Shown here: positions 23,227 through 33,469 of the stretch, in pieces | How positions within the stretch are numbered: the stretch's first letter is position 1 | Layout: each line of letters begins with the position of its first letter | Assembly: GCA_009617715.1 (NCBI GenBank) | Contig: VTFK01000175.1 | Location: 310,001 to 374,000, forward strand | DNA length: 64,000 bases | From: Plectrocnemia conspersa | Lineage: Eukaryota > Arthropoda > Insecta > Trichoptera > Polycentropodidae | Direction of reading: 5' to 3' | The notes under the pieces: model-generated | Database searches by the model: none | What the model was told of the DNA's origin: nothing | What the model saw: the letters and a program-made list of their open reading frames with translations, nothing else | Position numbers and translations under genes: made by a program

Positions 23227-24790
23227 TTAACTCCTTACCGCGTACAGTGCCATATATGGCCTCACAAGTTAATTTAAAACATCTTTTTTTGTTCTTTTTT
23301 GCTACATACAGTGACATTTTTGATAATATAATTGCAAGCATTTTGTCATTAGGCATTGAAACCAGAAATGCGTTAGCCGTTGGTAGTCATTTGAAGTGCA
23401 TCAGTAGGTAATGTCACACTGCTACGTGTTTGAACTTAATTTTTTGTTGATTGTGTACAACACACGTTTTAAAAAATATATCTAGTGGTAAGTAAATTTA
23501 TTTTACAATCATTATATCATAAGTGGGGTAAATTGCCATATCTGGCACTTCGTGCATTGAGTGCTATACATATGTAATATGTATATGTGTATATAGTACT
23601 ACATGCAGTATTCTTTATTTATAGGCAAAATGGATCCAAACAGTTTTTATTGGCACAAATGTATTTTAACATACCCGTAACAAGCGAAGACAGTATTTGT
23701 CAGATGATCCAGATTGGTATTTTTCGCAAAACAAAAAAATCTGTACCTCACATAACAATAAATGAAACACTGCCAAAAAAATAACAAATCTTGAAAATCT
23801 ATCTGATTTTTAAAAATATTTATTTACTATCGACATTTTTTTCTACTAATGAGTACTGCACAAATGTATTTTAAAATACCCGTAACAAGCGAAGACAGTA
23901 TTTGTCAGATGATGCAGATTGGTATTTTTCGCAAAACAAAAAAATCTGTACCTCACATAACAATAAATGAAACACTGCCAAAAAATCACTAACAAATCTT
24001 GAAAATCTATCTGATTTTTAAAAATATTTATTTACTATCGACATTTTTTTCTACTAATGAGTACTGCACAGATGTTTATTAGAAAGAATAACAAATTTAA
24101 GACAATTATATGATCTAATTCTGTATTTTTATAAAAGTTTATGGGTGGAGTTGATCTATTAGATTCAATGCTAGGGTATTACAAAATAAAATTGAGATGT
24201 GAAAAGTGATATCATATTTATTTGCTTTATATAATTGGTTTAACATGTGTAAATAGATGTGTTTTGTGGAGAAAAACTCTTGAATCACTGTGCCACTCTC
24301 GAATTTTAAACTATTGGTTGCAGAAATGTTGACAAGGAAGGAAGCATTAATTTTAATAATTCAAGAAACAATCCAAGAAACGATAAAAAGGAACCGCTGT
24401 AGTAAGGAGAGAAGTTAAATATTAATTTACTGAGTGGAATAAATTTAGGTAAAAATGTGCGAAATGTAATTGCAGTGGAAAATCGTTTATAATATGTATA
24501 CAATATTATAAAGGGCATCTTTGCATTAACAAAGATAGAATTTGGTTTTTACATATTTTTTTTATTATTTTAATTTAACATTTATTCTTGTTTTAATGTT
24601 TACATTTTTAATTAATTTAATTAGTTTTTTTTTTGTTAATGCATAGTGTCACATATAGCTCGATAAATATAGTTTCTAATGCATGCAGTGCCATATATTG
24701 CTCAATAAAAATTTAAATAATAGTCAATTTTTTTTTCTCCATCTTCATATATTTTTTTTCGCTACGAAAAAAAATAAAGTAAGGGGTTAA
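23227..24790. mobile_element. Putative piggyBac-like element with internal tandem duplication
   Basis: TTAA at 23227-23230 and 24787-24790 flank CTCCTTAC on the left and, read inward, CCCCTTAC on the right. Near the left end is CAGTGCCATATATGGCC and in the right half CAGTGCCATATATTGCTC, suggesting sub-terminal repeats in the same orientation. The ends are short, so pairing of the two is plausible rather than proven. No transposase motifs are seen. Confidence 0.5.
23654..24066 (+). repeat. Two tandem copies of a ~205-208 bp unit
   Basis: The unit begins CACAAATGTATTTTAA at 23654 and again at 23859, and its start recurs as CACAGATG at 24067. The copies are nearly identical over the whole length (shared TACCCGTAACAAGCGAAGAC, CATAACAATAAATGAAACAC, TTCTACTAATGAGTACTGCA), so the duplication is recent. 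A short open frame runs through it (NIPVTSEDSICQMIQIGIF) but I do not recognise it. Confidence 0.92.
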
Positions 24791-26580
24791 TACAAATGAG
24801 ATGTTAGAAGCAATTATTAAGTACAGTAATATTATATATTATTTACACAATCAAGTTATCAGCGTTTGTGTATGGATAATTAAATATCCATTCACATAGC
24901 CAAGTGTGTTAAAAATATTTTTTATTATTTAAAAATCTAAAGTAACTAAAATATCAAGCACATTATCAAGTAGATAGTGGTATAAATTAAAAAATAGGTC
25001 GATCAATTCAGTTGCGAAAAAACTAATCAACTCGTATCATCACGCAATATTTACCATTCAGTTATCACAAACGATTAACGGTTAAGGTTCATTAAATCGT
25101 AATTAAATTTATTTATTCATATAAAAAAACAACATAATCTACTTTAAAATACGCATTTTTTAATGTGTAAAATTATTATAATACAACAAGACAAGATTTT
25201 TACAAATACAATAGAATATTATGATAAATATTATTTATCATTAAATTTGCATTTAGTAAAAGATACATATAGTGTCATAAATATCGGGTGCTTGGCCGAT
25301 TTTGTAAATAAAAATAAATGTCAATATAACTATTTGCAAATTCACTTGACTTTTCTAACATTGTACAACAATATTTTTGCAACAAAGATAAGATTACATT
25401 CGATTTACATTCGAAGACAAGACAAGAACAAGTGTACATACTGGCATACACAGTTTTGTACTAATTAAAATATAGCTTGACTGGATCAGATCGGAAGGTC
25501 AAAAAAAAAGCAACTCTCGGGTTTTTAGGTCATCTCAGTAGCTCCGTTTGGTAGAAGTGAAGATGAACCTTTATGTATTAATTATTCCAACTTGGATTAT
25601 ATAGTACATATAATACAAAACGGAAGCGATGTGGTAGTCCAAAAAAAGTTTTTGAATATATTTCTTAGGTAAAAAATACCAAATACATAACGTAAATTTT
25701 CCGGCAAAATACATCGGTTTCAATTACTTTTTTATAACGATTTTAATAACTAATTCATTGATTTTATTATAAAATGAATATAAAATTAAATACAGGATAA
25801 TTTAAATGAGCAATATATAAAATAAGCGATCCATAAAACGAATTGATTGGTCATTATTGTTTAGGTGAGAGCGAACATTGGTGAACACCTTATGAATAAC
25901 AATATGCAAATCATTTTCCGAAGATTTACCTTATATAAATGCATAATTAATTTGATTCATGGAACAACGTAGTTTATTAAAACAATTCCCTGTTAAATCG
26001 CACCCGATTAAATATAGTATCAAAACTCCTCATTCGAATAATTCAACACATATTACGCATCATAAATACAAAATATTTTTCCAATTCGCCAGAAAGCTAT
26101 TCTAAATTTAAATTAGATTAAAAAATAAAAATGAGAAGATCTGTCTTCATACTTGAAAAAATTATAGTTTCTTTATCTAACGTAATATCCGCCCAATATA
26201 TTTTTCAATTACATGTATTTTTTATAAATGTTGAAATTTTGAAGATCGATAATAATAAATTGAAGATTGAATGCAAAATTGAATTCTAAAAAGCATGTAA
26301 AAACATTGAAATTATTGTAAAAAAATATATCCGCTTCCCAGTTTATAAAGTAATATAATTAAGCAACATTCGGGATTAAAATATAGAATTTAATTTATTT
26401 TAAATAAAATAAATATAATGATGAATAATTTGAATCTAAATTATTATTCATAGTTACCTACTGTAAAAAAAGGGAATTGCGTAAATGCATATTTACATAA
26501 AATGGTGCAATTTAAACGTATTACATAAAAGTAATTAATATGTAACAAAATGGGCAACCTAATTCAAAAACGAATCTCAC

Positions 26581-26702
26581 CTGAAAGGGGCACTTGTTCA
26601 GACATTGGCGACCAACTTGTTCGGAAAGTTCGTAGAAGATTTCCGCAGCAGCCGCAGACGTAAACATTAGCCATACACAAACAAAAACTTAGAAAATGCC
26701 AT
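26581..26702 (-). CDS. First coding exon: signal peptide of a secreted or type I membrane protein, frameshifted here
   Basis: On the minus strand an ATG at 26702-26700 (context AGATATGG) reads MAFSK. After one missing base near 26688-26691 the frame continues VFVCVWLMFTSAAAA and EIFYELSEQVGRQ, then CLNKCPFQ, ending at a perfect donor CAG|GTGAGA. With the base restored the exon would be 41 codons, phase 0. It has a classic signal peptide: a short polar start, a hydrophobic core, and small residues before a cleavage site at about AAAA|E. As assembled, the frame meets TAA at 26691-26689. The lesion could be a sequencing error, a true null, or a sign that translation starts at the internal Met at 26667. 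The downstream partner is 19533-19592. The cysteine layout suggests a ROS1/sevenless-like N-terminus; confidence in the family is low. Confidence 0.6.
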
Positions 26703-26932
26703 ATCTCTGATGACCGAGGGTTAGGGCCAATCCGAAGACCCTACTTCTCTCTGATAGCCATGGTGCTGCAGATTCGACAAAATCTCAGAAATAACCGACT
26801 ATTAACCCTCGAAACTAATCATTGTCTATATGCGAATGTATTTTTAAGGTTAACTTTTACACTGGAGGGATTTTATGTCGATTTTAATTGAAGAATTGTT
26901 CGACGGCAACAAGGACAACCGGGGAACACCCG

Positions 26933-26968
26933 CACGACCTAACACCGCAACAGTTCAGACAACACTAA
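26933..26968 (-). promoter_or_regulatory. Candidate Inr + DPE core promoter
   Basis: On the minus strand TTAGTG, a variant of the arthropod initiator, places A+1 at 26966. GGTCGTG then starts exactly at +28 (26939 down to 26933), the position required for a downstream promoter element. No TATA box is obvious. The ATG of the signal-peptide exon lies about 264 nt downstream. The DPE spacing is the main support. Confidence 0.5.
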
Positions 26969-27185
26969 GCTCGTGCGCGACCAAAACACGCGTCTCGATT
27001 GCGATCTATTTTGACATACCCGAAAAACAAACCGTTGTTTTTTAAATCATATGAAGATGACCACTCGACATAAGCGCTTAAAATTTGACCATACATTTGA
27101 TACAAAAATCCTCTCATCAGTATATTACTTCATTTTTAAATAAAAATATAGATTAATTATTTATTACTTTTCAGGTGCGTAATAC

Positions 27186-27275
27186 CTAAGGTGACCAGAC
27201 GTCCCGCCTTTGGCGGAACAGCCCCGATTTTTAACAATTTCTCCCGCGGCCTTTTAAAAAGTCCCGATTTTTGAA
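27186..27275. mobile_element. MITE end fragment (GGTGACCAGACGTCCCG)
   Basis: It begins AAGGTGACCAGACGTCCCGC and continues with repeated GTCCCGATTTTT / CCCCGATTTTTAACAATTT blocks. The GGTGACCA start matches the ends of the element at 27636-27942. Only one end is present. Confidence 0.5.
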
Positions 27276-27412
27276 AGAATGTTGTACCTCTCTGAGTGCT
27301 AAAACTCTCAGTTGTCAGTCTACTAAAAAAATTTACTCAAATGAGAAATATGCAAAATAATAAAGAGTTTTTAAGGATTTATAATAATATAAATATATAT
27401 AAAAGGTTGTTG

Positions 27413-27497
27413 CTCTAGATCAGGGGTAGCCAACCCGCGGCCCGCATTTCCAAAGTGGCCTGTAAGAGCATTAAGGTTGGCCACCCCTGCTCTAGAT
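27413..27497. mobile_element. 69-bp hAT remnant with intact 8-bp target duplication
   Basis: The element is 27421-27489, flanked by identical CTCTAGAT at 27413-27420 and 27490-27497. Its ends are CAGGGGTAGCCAACC and, read inward from the right, CAGGGGTGGCCAACC, 14 of 15 matching. An 8-bp duplication of the form nTnnnnAn and CAGGG ends are characteristic of hAT elements. It is far too short to encode anything and has only about 39 bp between the inverted repeats. Confidence 0.92.
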
Positions 27498-27635
27498 TCT
27501 AAAGCATTTTTTTTATCAAGACTCCCCCCCCCCCATCTGTTAATGTATATGCACACATATATATTTTTCCGCGAATTTATTTACAGATATGTATATGAGA
27601 ACGTTTCCAATACTAAATCAGGGCTGGCTTAAGAG

Positions 27636-27942
27636 TAGGGTGACCATGCGTTAGAAATTGGAAAAAATCATTGAATAAAAAATTTTAAAATCGTATTTTT
27701 GTTATAAATGTTGGGTAATTTTGTACTATTTTGCAATCAATAAAAAAAAATCTGTAATAGTCTATTGATATTTTTATTGAATATTATATTAAACAGATGT
27801 TCAACCTGGAGAGTGATTCCAAAACTGCTATCATGTTTTTGAGTTAAATATGTATATAAGTAAATAAAATAAGTAAGAAAGTAATATTTTACATTACAAA
27901 AGGAAAAAGTAATTGAACGTGTAATTTTACATGGTCACCCTA
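27636..27942. mobile_element. MITE with GGGTGACCATG inverted repeats (TA target)
   Basis: TAGGGTGACCATG at 27636-27648 and CATGGTCACCCTA at 27930-27942 are exact complements. Reading TA as the target duplication gives a ~303-bp element with 11-bp ends of Tc1/mariner type. No coding capacity. It lies next to other small elements in a 1.3-kb cluster. Confidence 0.8.
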
Positions 27943-27995
27943 TTATATTTCTTACCAGTACTGTGTAGATGAGCATCCACATCTTGGATCGAGTT

Positions 27996-28410
27996 GTACT
28001 TGTTAGATAGCACGGCGCCACGCTCAAAAATAGTTGTTATTTCCCACTACGTTTCCAATGACTCTAGCGTGATCTTACTGGCAAAAGATTCATATGCTGT
28101 TCAAACCCAAACCTAACCTAAGTGTATATAGTGGTATAATGGTTAATTTGTTTAGATTAGGTTTGGCTTTGAACAGCACGGGAAACGCAGTGGGGAGTGT
28201 TAAAGTTTGGTTAATGGTACTTGTTAGTTAGCACGGCGCCACATTCAAAACCCACAAGTTGTTACTACCCTCTACGTTTACCGTGCTGCATATCCAAACC
28301 TAACCTAAGCAAATGAACCATTATACCGTTATTATATTTTTTTTAAGTTAGGTTTTGCTTTGAACAGCAAATATAAATTTGAGCGTGGCACCGTGCTAAT
28401 AAATAAGTAC
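27996..28410. mobile_element. Tandem pair of palindromic MITE units (GCACGGCGCCACGCTC ends)
   Basis: GTACTTGTTAGATAGCACGG starts at 27996 and a near copy starts at 28217. The complement, read inward from 28410, is GTACTTATTTATTAGCACGG. Inside, GCTGTTCAAACCCAAACC at about 28098 and its complement GGTTTGGCTTTGAACAGC at about 28160 fold on each other, and the same is repeated in the second unit. The internal TTCAAACCCAAACCTAACC block is also found in F1 copies. The two units therefore share a terminus or arose by tandem duplication. Confidence 0.72.
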
Positions 28411-28990
28411 CCAAATAAATTCGTAATAAAGAACAATAGAACTTTTTAAAAGATAAAAGTGTAATTTTGTCGTTCCTAACACAAAGACACATAAAAACGA
28501 TTAATTTTACTTAATTTTGTAAATCTCTTAAATGTAATTTTAAGATAATCTAGGCATTTTATTAAATAAAAAAATTAATTTAAATAAAAGTTGTGTTTTA
28601 AAATAATTTTTATCTTGCTTTTTGTATTTAGAATACACTTTCATGAAAACCATGCTGCTACATGGCTGCCATATTGACTTTTCGCATACTTCACGATTAT
28701 ATATATTAAGCGTATCATGAGAACTATTTGACGCGTTCACTTAGCAGTATTAAAAAGTTTAAATGCAAAAATAATAATAAAAAATTAGTCCCTAATATTT
28801 ATTTTACTGAGAATATTTTCAATAAATTGAAATAAAAATAAACATTGAAAAAACCAATGGATTTTGGTCCCTTAAAAAAATAAAACGATCTTCCTAAAAT
28901 AATTGCAGAAAAATAAAGCAATAGCTATGCATCTCTTTGCTAAAGGCAATTAACAATAAACGGGATCTATCGTGCTGACACATATAACAA
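28411..28990. other. Gene-free AT-rich stretch
   Basis: Nothing recognised between the MITE cluster and the hAT pseudogene. Confidence 0.35.
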
Positions 28991-28994
28991 AATA

Positions 28995-30095
28995 ATGTTC
29001 ACCCTTAAAAGACCACACTTTAAAACCATTTTTGACGAACTAACACAAATCCTATCGAAAGCACCTGTTCAAAATTTGGAATATCTTAATAATATTTTTC
29101 AGATAAAAACAAACATTTCAGTTACACCAAGGATAGTCACAGCTTCTATTTTTTATTCAACCTCGGACTACCTCTTCGCTCCAAGAATTCCTTCGACCTC
29201 GGACTTACGCCTTGCTTTCTGTACAAGCAATCACTTCCAGGACATGTGCTCAAGGATAAGCATTGACGCCTTCCAGAAGGAGATATTCATAAGGATCACT
29301 TTGTACAGTTCGCTGTATAAACGTCCTTCACAATTCATCAACTTAAAAAAATTGTATTTTTACGACCAGAACGCTTCAATTGTTTGTTTGGGATTCGGTT
29401 GGATTCAAAAAGATTTTGAGTTCAACATCTGCTTAACTTTTTTATTCAATTTTAAAATATGTCACTATACTTTACAACACATCGCATTCAAATAGAAGCA
29501 GCAATAGCACTACCGAAAAATTCAATAAATTTGAATCATCCCTTAACCTCGTTAAGAATCGCATTGTTGATTTTATTCCTGAGATGATAGTGAAAAAATA
29601 CCTTAAAAAAAACACGACAGACTTATGATCGATAGAAGATTCTAAAAATATCTGCTATAAAATAATTAGTGAAATTTATGACAGCTTCAGCAGCTTTAAA
29701 ATATTTAAACAATTTTATACTGTAACCCCTAAAAAATTCAATTTTAATAGACTACGTTTTCTTAGAGAACACATTAAAATTATTGAAAAAAATTATCCAA
29801 TGTTTAGTAAAGACAAGTTGATATCCGAATTAAATGTTATGTAAGAAGATTAAGCTTTTAGTGATATACTCAACATCAACGACTTATCCTGATTTAAGAT
29901 TTATACAAAACAATAAATTGGTACCTTTTCCGAAGTGGTAAAATTAATTAAAATTATTTTAGTGACACCTGTATCCACAGCTGATGCCGAACGTTGTAGC
30001 ACTCTAAAACGAATAAAAACATTTTAAAGAAATTCGACTGGTCAAGATCCGTTGAATGCCCTAGCCGTACTAGGTACTATCTATACATAAGGAAT
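28995..30095 (+). pseudogene. hAT transposase pseudogene, C-terminal region
   Basis: A frame of 166 codons begins at 28995; after a frameshift, pieces at 29525-29625 (FNKFESSLNLVKNRIVDFIP, EMIVKKYLKK) and 29690-29845 (RFLREHIKIIEKNYPMFSK) lead to ILVTPVSTADAERC and STLKRIKTF at about 29955-30025. It then continues after a stop with RNSTGQDPLNALAVLG. The block TPVSTADAERxFSTLKRIKTxLRxxTxxxRLNALAxL is the conserved C-terminal dimerisation region of hAT transposases of the ZNF862/ZBED type. Multiple in-frame stops show it is dead. The N-terminal part is not recognisable, and clear terminal repeats were not found. Confidence 0.82.
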
Positions 30096-30992
30096 ATCCG
30101 CAAGAAATTTAACATTTGTTTCATATGAAACAAAGAAGAGCAGAACCTATACTATAAAACAGAAAATACATGTGTTATATATAATTTTTATTGTTCATAA
30201 TTATTTTTCAGAAGCCATTAGCGATCAATAAAAAGACTTTACGCCGAAATGGAATCAACTTATTCAGTTTAATAACCTCCTGCTTCATAATCATTGTTAC
30301 GCGATCGGCATGTCAGATCCCCGAATATCAAAAGATAAAAAAATATGCTTTATTAGCGTTTATGTGGTTTGATCAACGTTAACTTTCAATCCTTGTAGGT
30401 ACTAAATATGTAAAGTGTTACGGTTAGCACGAACCTGGTTTATTTGCAATTTGAATAATCATATTAAATCGGTAAATAAACCGAAAATACTTTTATCAAC
30501 AGATGTAATTGCGTTATCGACCATCTTTTTTTTATTTTATGTGAATTATATAAATTATATTTAATAATTATGCATTGTAAGCTCTTCAACTTCAACGTTA
30601 ACATTATACACTCATTCAATAGTGAGCCATGTATATTTTGTTTATGTATGTACATAGATACCATTTTCTAAGATCAGCGTCTCCATGGAAATTTATAATA
30701 ATTAAATTATTTTTTCTGAACTCAGGAACGTTCTATAGAATCAACAATAAGTAATAACTCTGAACAAATTATGAAAATAATCTCGGTATTGATTTTTTTC
30801 TATGCATTGCCAAAACTACCTTCACACTATTGTAAAATATCTAGTCAAAAACTATACTAGGAACCTGTAATTCAATCTAAAGCTCAGTTATACCGATTGT
30901 ATATAGAGTAAGCGAATTCTGTCTCTGCTCCTGTTGCTTGTAGAAAACTTTTTAAATATTTACTTTTACAATAAAACATTGCACTTTTCCAG

Positions 30993-31316
30993 CCAAAAAA
31001 AGATGAGTGTGATACCTGCTGTGCCTATAAAGTTTGTGATATATCAGAGGTTATTTATCAAAGACGGCTCGACTGGGAAAGAAAAAAAGATGTAGAGGTA
31101 GTCATCAAAGATAAAATACATGCTTTGAGAGCTGAATTGCAAACTGTAATGCTATGTCCTTATTTAAATGTGAGTGCACTATATTCTAAAACAAAGCTTA
31201 GTATTTATAATTTAAGCTACCACCAAGAAACACGTTACTGGTGTGACAAAACTGTTACCGACTTGAAAGCCATTACTTATGCTAGTTTTCATAAATTATT
31301 TGGCAAAATTTATTGA
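30993..31316 (+). pseudogene. Fragment of an uncharacterised insect repeat-encoded protein
   Basis: The frame reads PKKDECDTCCAYKVCDIS, VIYQRRLDWERKKDVEVVIK, ALRAELQTVMLCPYLNVSAL, YSKTKLSIYNLSYHQETRYW and CDKTVTDLK before a stop at about 31316. Features are a CxxCC zinc-ligand-like motif, a charged helix, and a LQ-V-CP---SALYxKxKL-xxNL block followed by YW-(D/E)ET-like residues. I have seen this block in many insect uncharacterised proteins that appear in high copy and are probably encoded by a DNA transposon, but I cannot name the superfamily with certainty. A possible acceptor CTTTTCCAG sits just upstream. The C-terminal half is missing. Confidence 0.55.
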
Positions 31317-31800
31317 CAAATTTTTTTACCTCCTGTATAGTTCAGTCATTTGTAGTTTCATGATGTTACAAACACTAGTTCAGCGGTTATGCAGTATCAC
31401 CGACGATATGTATAACATACATTTATTTTACTTTTTAATTATATTGACTGCCATCTGTTGACAATTCATATAATATATTTCACAAATATAAAAAACATTT
31501 TTTTTAAAAATATAATAAAGTGATGATAATTATGAAATACATACTACTTTATTAACAATTATTTAATTTTGTAGTATATAATTTTTAACAATATTGATTT
31601 TATAAGAAAATGTTATTGGTTAAAAAATATTATTTATTTTTAATTTATTATTAAATTATTTATATAAGACGTGATTTATGTAAAAATATTTGTCTTTATT
31701 TTAGTCACCAAGAAATATTTATTTTATTTCTTTATAACCATATTATTCGTTACATCGGATCACAGATTTCTAATGTCAAAGTGTTGAAATGAACGTTATG
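31317..31800. other. Gene-free AT-rich stretch upstream of bves
   Basis: Very AT-rich. No repeat or gene recognised. Confidence 0.35.
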
Positions 31801-31812
31801 GCACGTCACTAG

Positions 31813-31846
31813 TCAGTGCGCTCTCGGACAGCGCCGGTACGGTCGT
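31813..31846 (+). promoter_or_regulatory. Candidate initiator with DPE-like motif upstream of the bves exon
   Basis: TCAGTG at 31813-31818 matches the arthropod initiator (A+1 at 31815). GGTCGT at 31841-31846 matches the DPE, but its first base is at +27, one base short of canonical. The motifs lie in a small GC-rich island (31797-31850) in very AT-rich DNA, about 480 nt before the bves ATG. No TATA box is seen. Confidence 0.35.
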
Positions 31847-32295
31847 TTTTGGTGTTACTTCTTCGACTATTTCAAACAATGCACATAATTTGTAATTTTT
31901 TAACAAATTACTGAATGCAATCGGTATAAATAAAATTATAATACTTTACTAAATTACAGTTCTTTCTAGAATTACATTTAATTTGTTGTTTATTTATATT
32001 AGAACTTCTATTATCGATTTTGTTTATTTGCATGTTAAAATTTTGACAGTTGTTTATATTACTTTTAAATTAATGTATACACTAAAAAATATAAACTTTT
32101 ATTATTTATTTTTTTATATTTAAAATTTATTATTTTAATTTAAGGTCTTGTGAATTAACCATATTCGATGAAGAAAATGGATCTTATCTCGTATAAAAGA
32201 TCACACAATACAGACTGCAGAAGATGGATCGTCGAACAATCAAGATAATCAAGATGTGATTGACAAATATTTCCATGAAGTGAAATTTAGGATTA

Positions 32296-32862
32296 ATGTC
32301 ATTAGTCAGTGTACCTGTTTTTATCAGTGTGGTGAATGTAGTTATGTTTTTTTTAAGTGCCTTAGCAATTGGCCTCGCAGACAATGTTACAAACGTCTCC
32401 TATAGCGATTCCTCTTCTACGACTGTCCTTTCGAACGTGACTGGGTACACCACCGAAGAATACTTCGCTACGACAACAGAGATGGGTCTCACTGACGCTC
32501 ACGTTTACTCGTCTTCGCCGGTCAACGACTGGACGAACTATACTTACGATAAGAGTTTTATATCAGCCGTATTCGGCGTCAACTACTGCACGAGATGGAG
32601 ACAAGCGAACCACATATACTTTCAACTGGCCAACGCTTTCTTCTTCCTGTCTTATCTCGCTCCGAATGGAATGTACGGGATGTTGTTTCTGCGGTGCACC
32701 CTTCTAGTCGGATGCGGCTTCACTGCCCTATGGGCCTGGACCATCGAATGTTTTTTCGACGCCGTCGTGTGGAACGCAGTCTTCATCGTCATCAACATGG
32801 TGCACATATTCGTACTGCTCTTCTATTTGAGACCGATCAAGTTTTCTAAAGAAGTTGAAGAG
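32296..32862 (+). CDS. bves: Popeye domain-containing protein (POPDC/bves), first coding exon
   Basis: This exon encodes 189 residues. POPDC proteins are plasma-membrane cAMP-binding proteins of muscle and epithelium. Residues 8-28 are hydrophobic (a signal peptide or extra membrane segment). Residues 29-98 are Ser/Thr-rich with N-glycosylation sites (NVTNVS, SNVTG, NYT). From Cys98 the Popeye core follows: WRQANHIYFQLANAFFFLSY, GMYGMLFLRCTLL, GFTALWAWTIECFFDAVVWN and VFIVINMVHIFVLLFYLRPIKF, with three membrane segments near 104-121, 127-147 and 157-177. It ends KEVEE at donor GAG|GTTTGTGT, phase 0, matching the expected continuation into the cytoplasmic cAMP-binding domain. An in-frame TGA 12 bases upstream supports Met1. 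Exons for the cAMP-binding domain were looked for downstream and not found, so the intron probably runs out of the window or across most of it. Confidence 0.93.
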
Positions 32863-33469
32863 GTTTGTGTAATTTATTATCTATGCAAATTTAACGCCTT
32901 TTTTATTTTCTGTATTTGAAGGCAAACTACTATTTAAATATACAACATTATTTGTTTTACAAAGTGTGATTTAATTATATTACAAATGAATATATTCATA
33001 TTTTGTAAGTAATAGCTAATTTTATATGGTCAGTTTTCATATTTGGGATATTTTATTGCTATTATTATACAAAATATAAAATATAGCTAATGTTTAAACA
33101 TTACAAAATTATTTATTATCTCCTAAAAGGATGTTTTAATTGGGAAGTAATAATTCTAAATAAATACAAAATGCTTGTCCAAAATATAATTTATTAAATT
33201 ACGTTATAAGTTATAAATGTTTCTTTTCTCGGTAGGGTGACTAAACCAGGCACGTCAATTTGGGGGGGGGGCAGGTGGTCATTTAATGAAAAACCATGAA
33301 TCTTAATGATATCAAAATTTTAAAAGAAAGACCACTGACAGACCAACTTTTACCTCCTCCCCTAAAAAAAAAAAAGTCCCTTATTCTAAACCAGAAATTC
33401 TCGGGTTACATTTCAAAGAAAATCTTAAAAAACAGTCGAATCTCTCCCGAAAATATTTTTTTTAAATAT
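32863..33469 (+). other. Start of the bves intron
   Basis: The donor is GTTTGTGTAA at 32863. The stretch is AT-rich and includes a G-run at 33260-33270 next to TAGGGTGACTAAACCAGGCA, which resembles a degenerate MITE end of the GGGTGACCA type. No exon is seen. Confidence 0.5.

Larger units (their letters stand above)
19593..26580 (-). other. Inferred first intron of the signal-peptide gene, ~7 kb
   Basis: This lies between the donor GTGAGA (26580-26575) and the acceptor ending at 19593. It holds the piggyBac-like elements at 20.3 and 23.2-24.8 kb and the hAT MITE at 20.7 kb. Other parts (20885-23226 and 24791-26580) show no recognisable gene or repeat. The join is inferred from phase and strand compatibility and has not been observed in a transcript. 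Confidence 0.5.
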
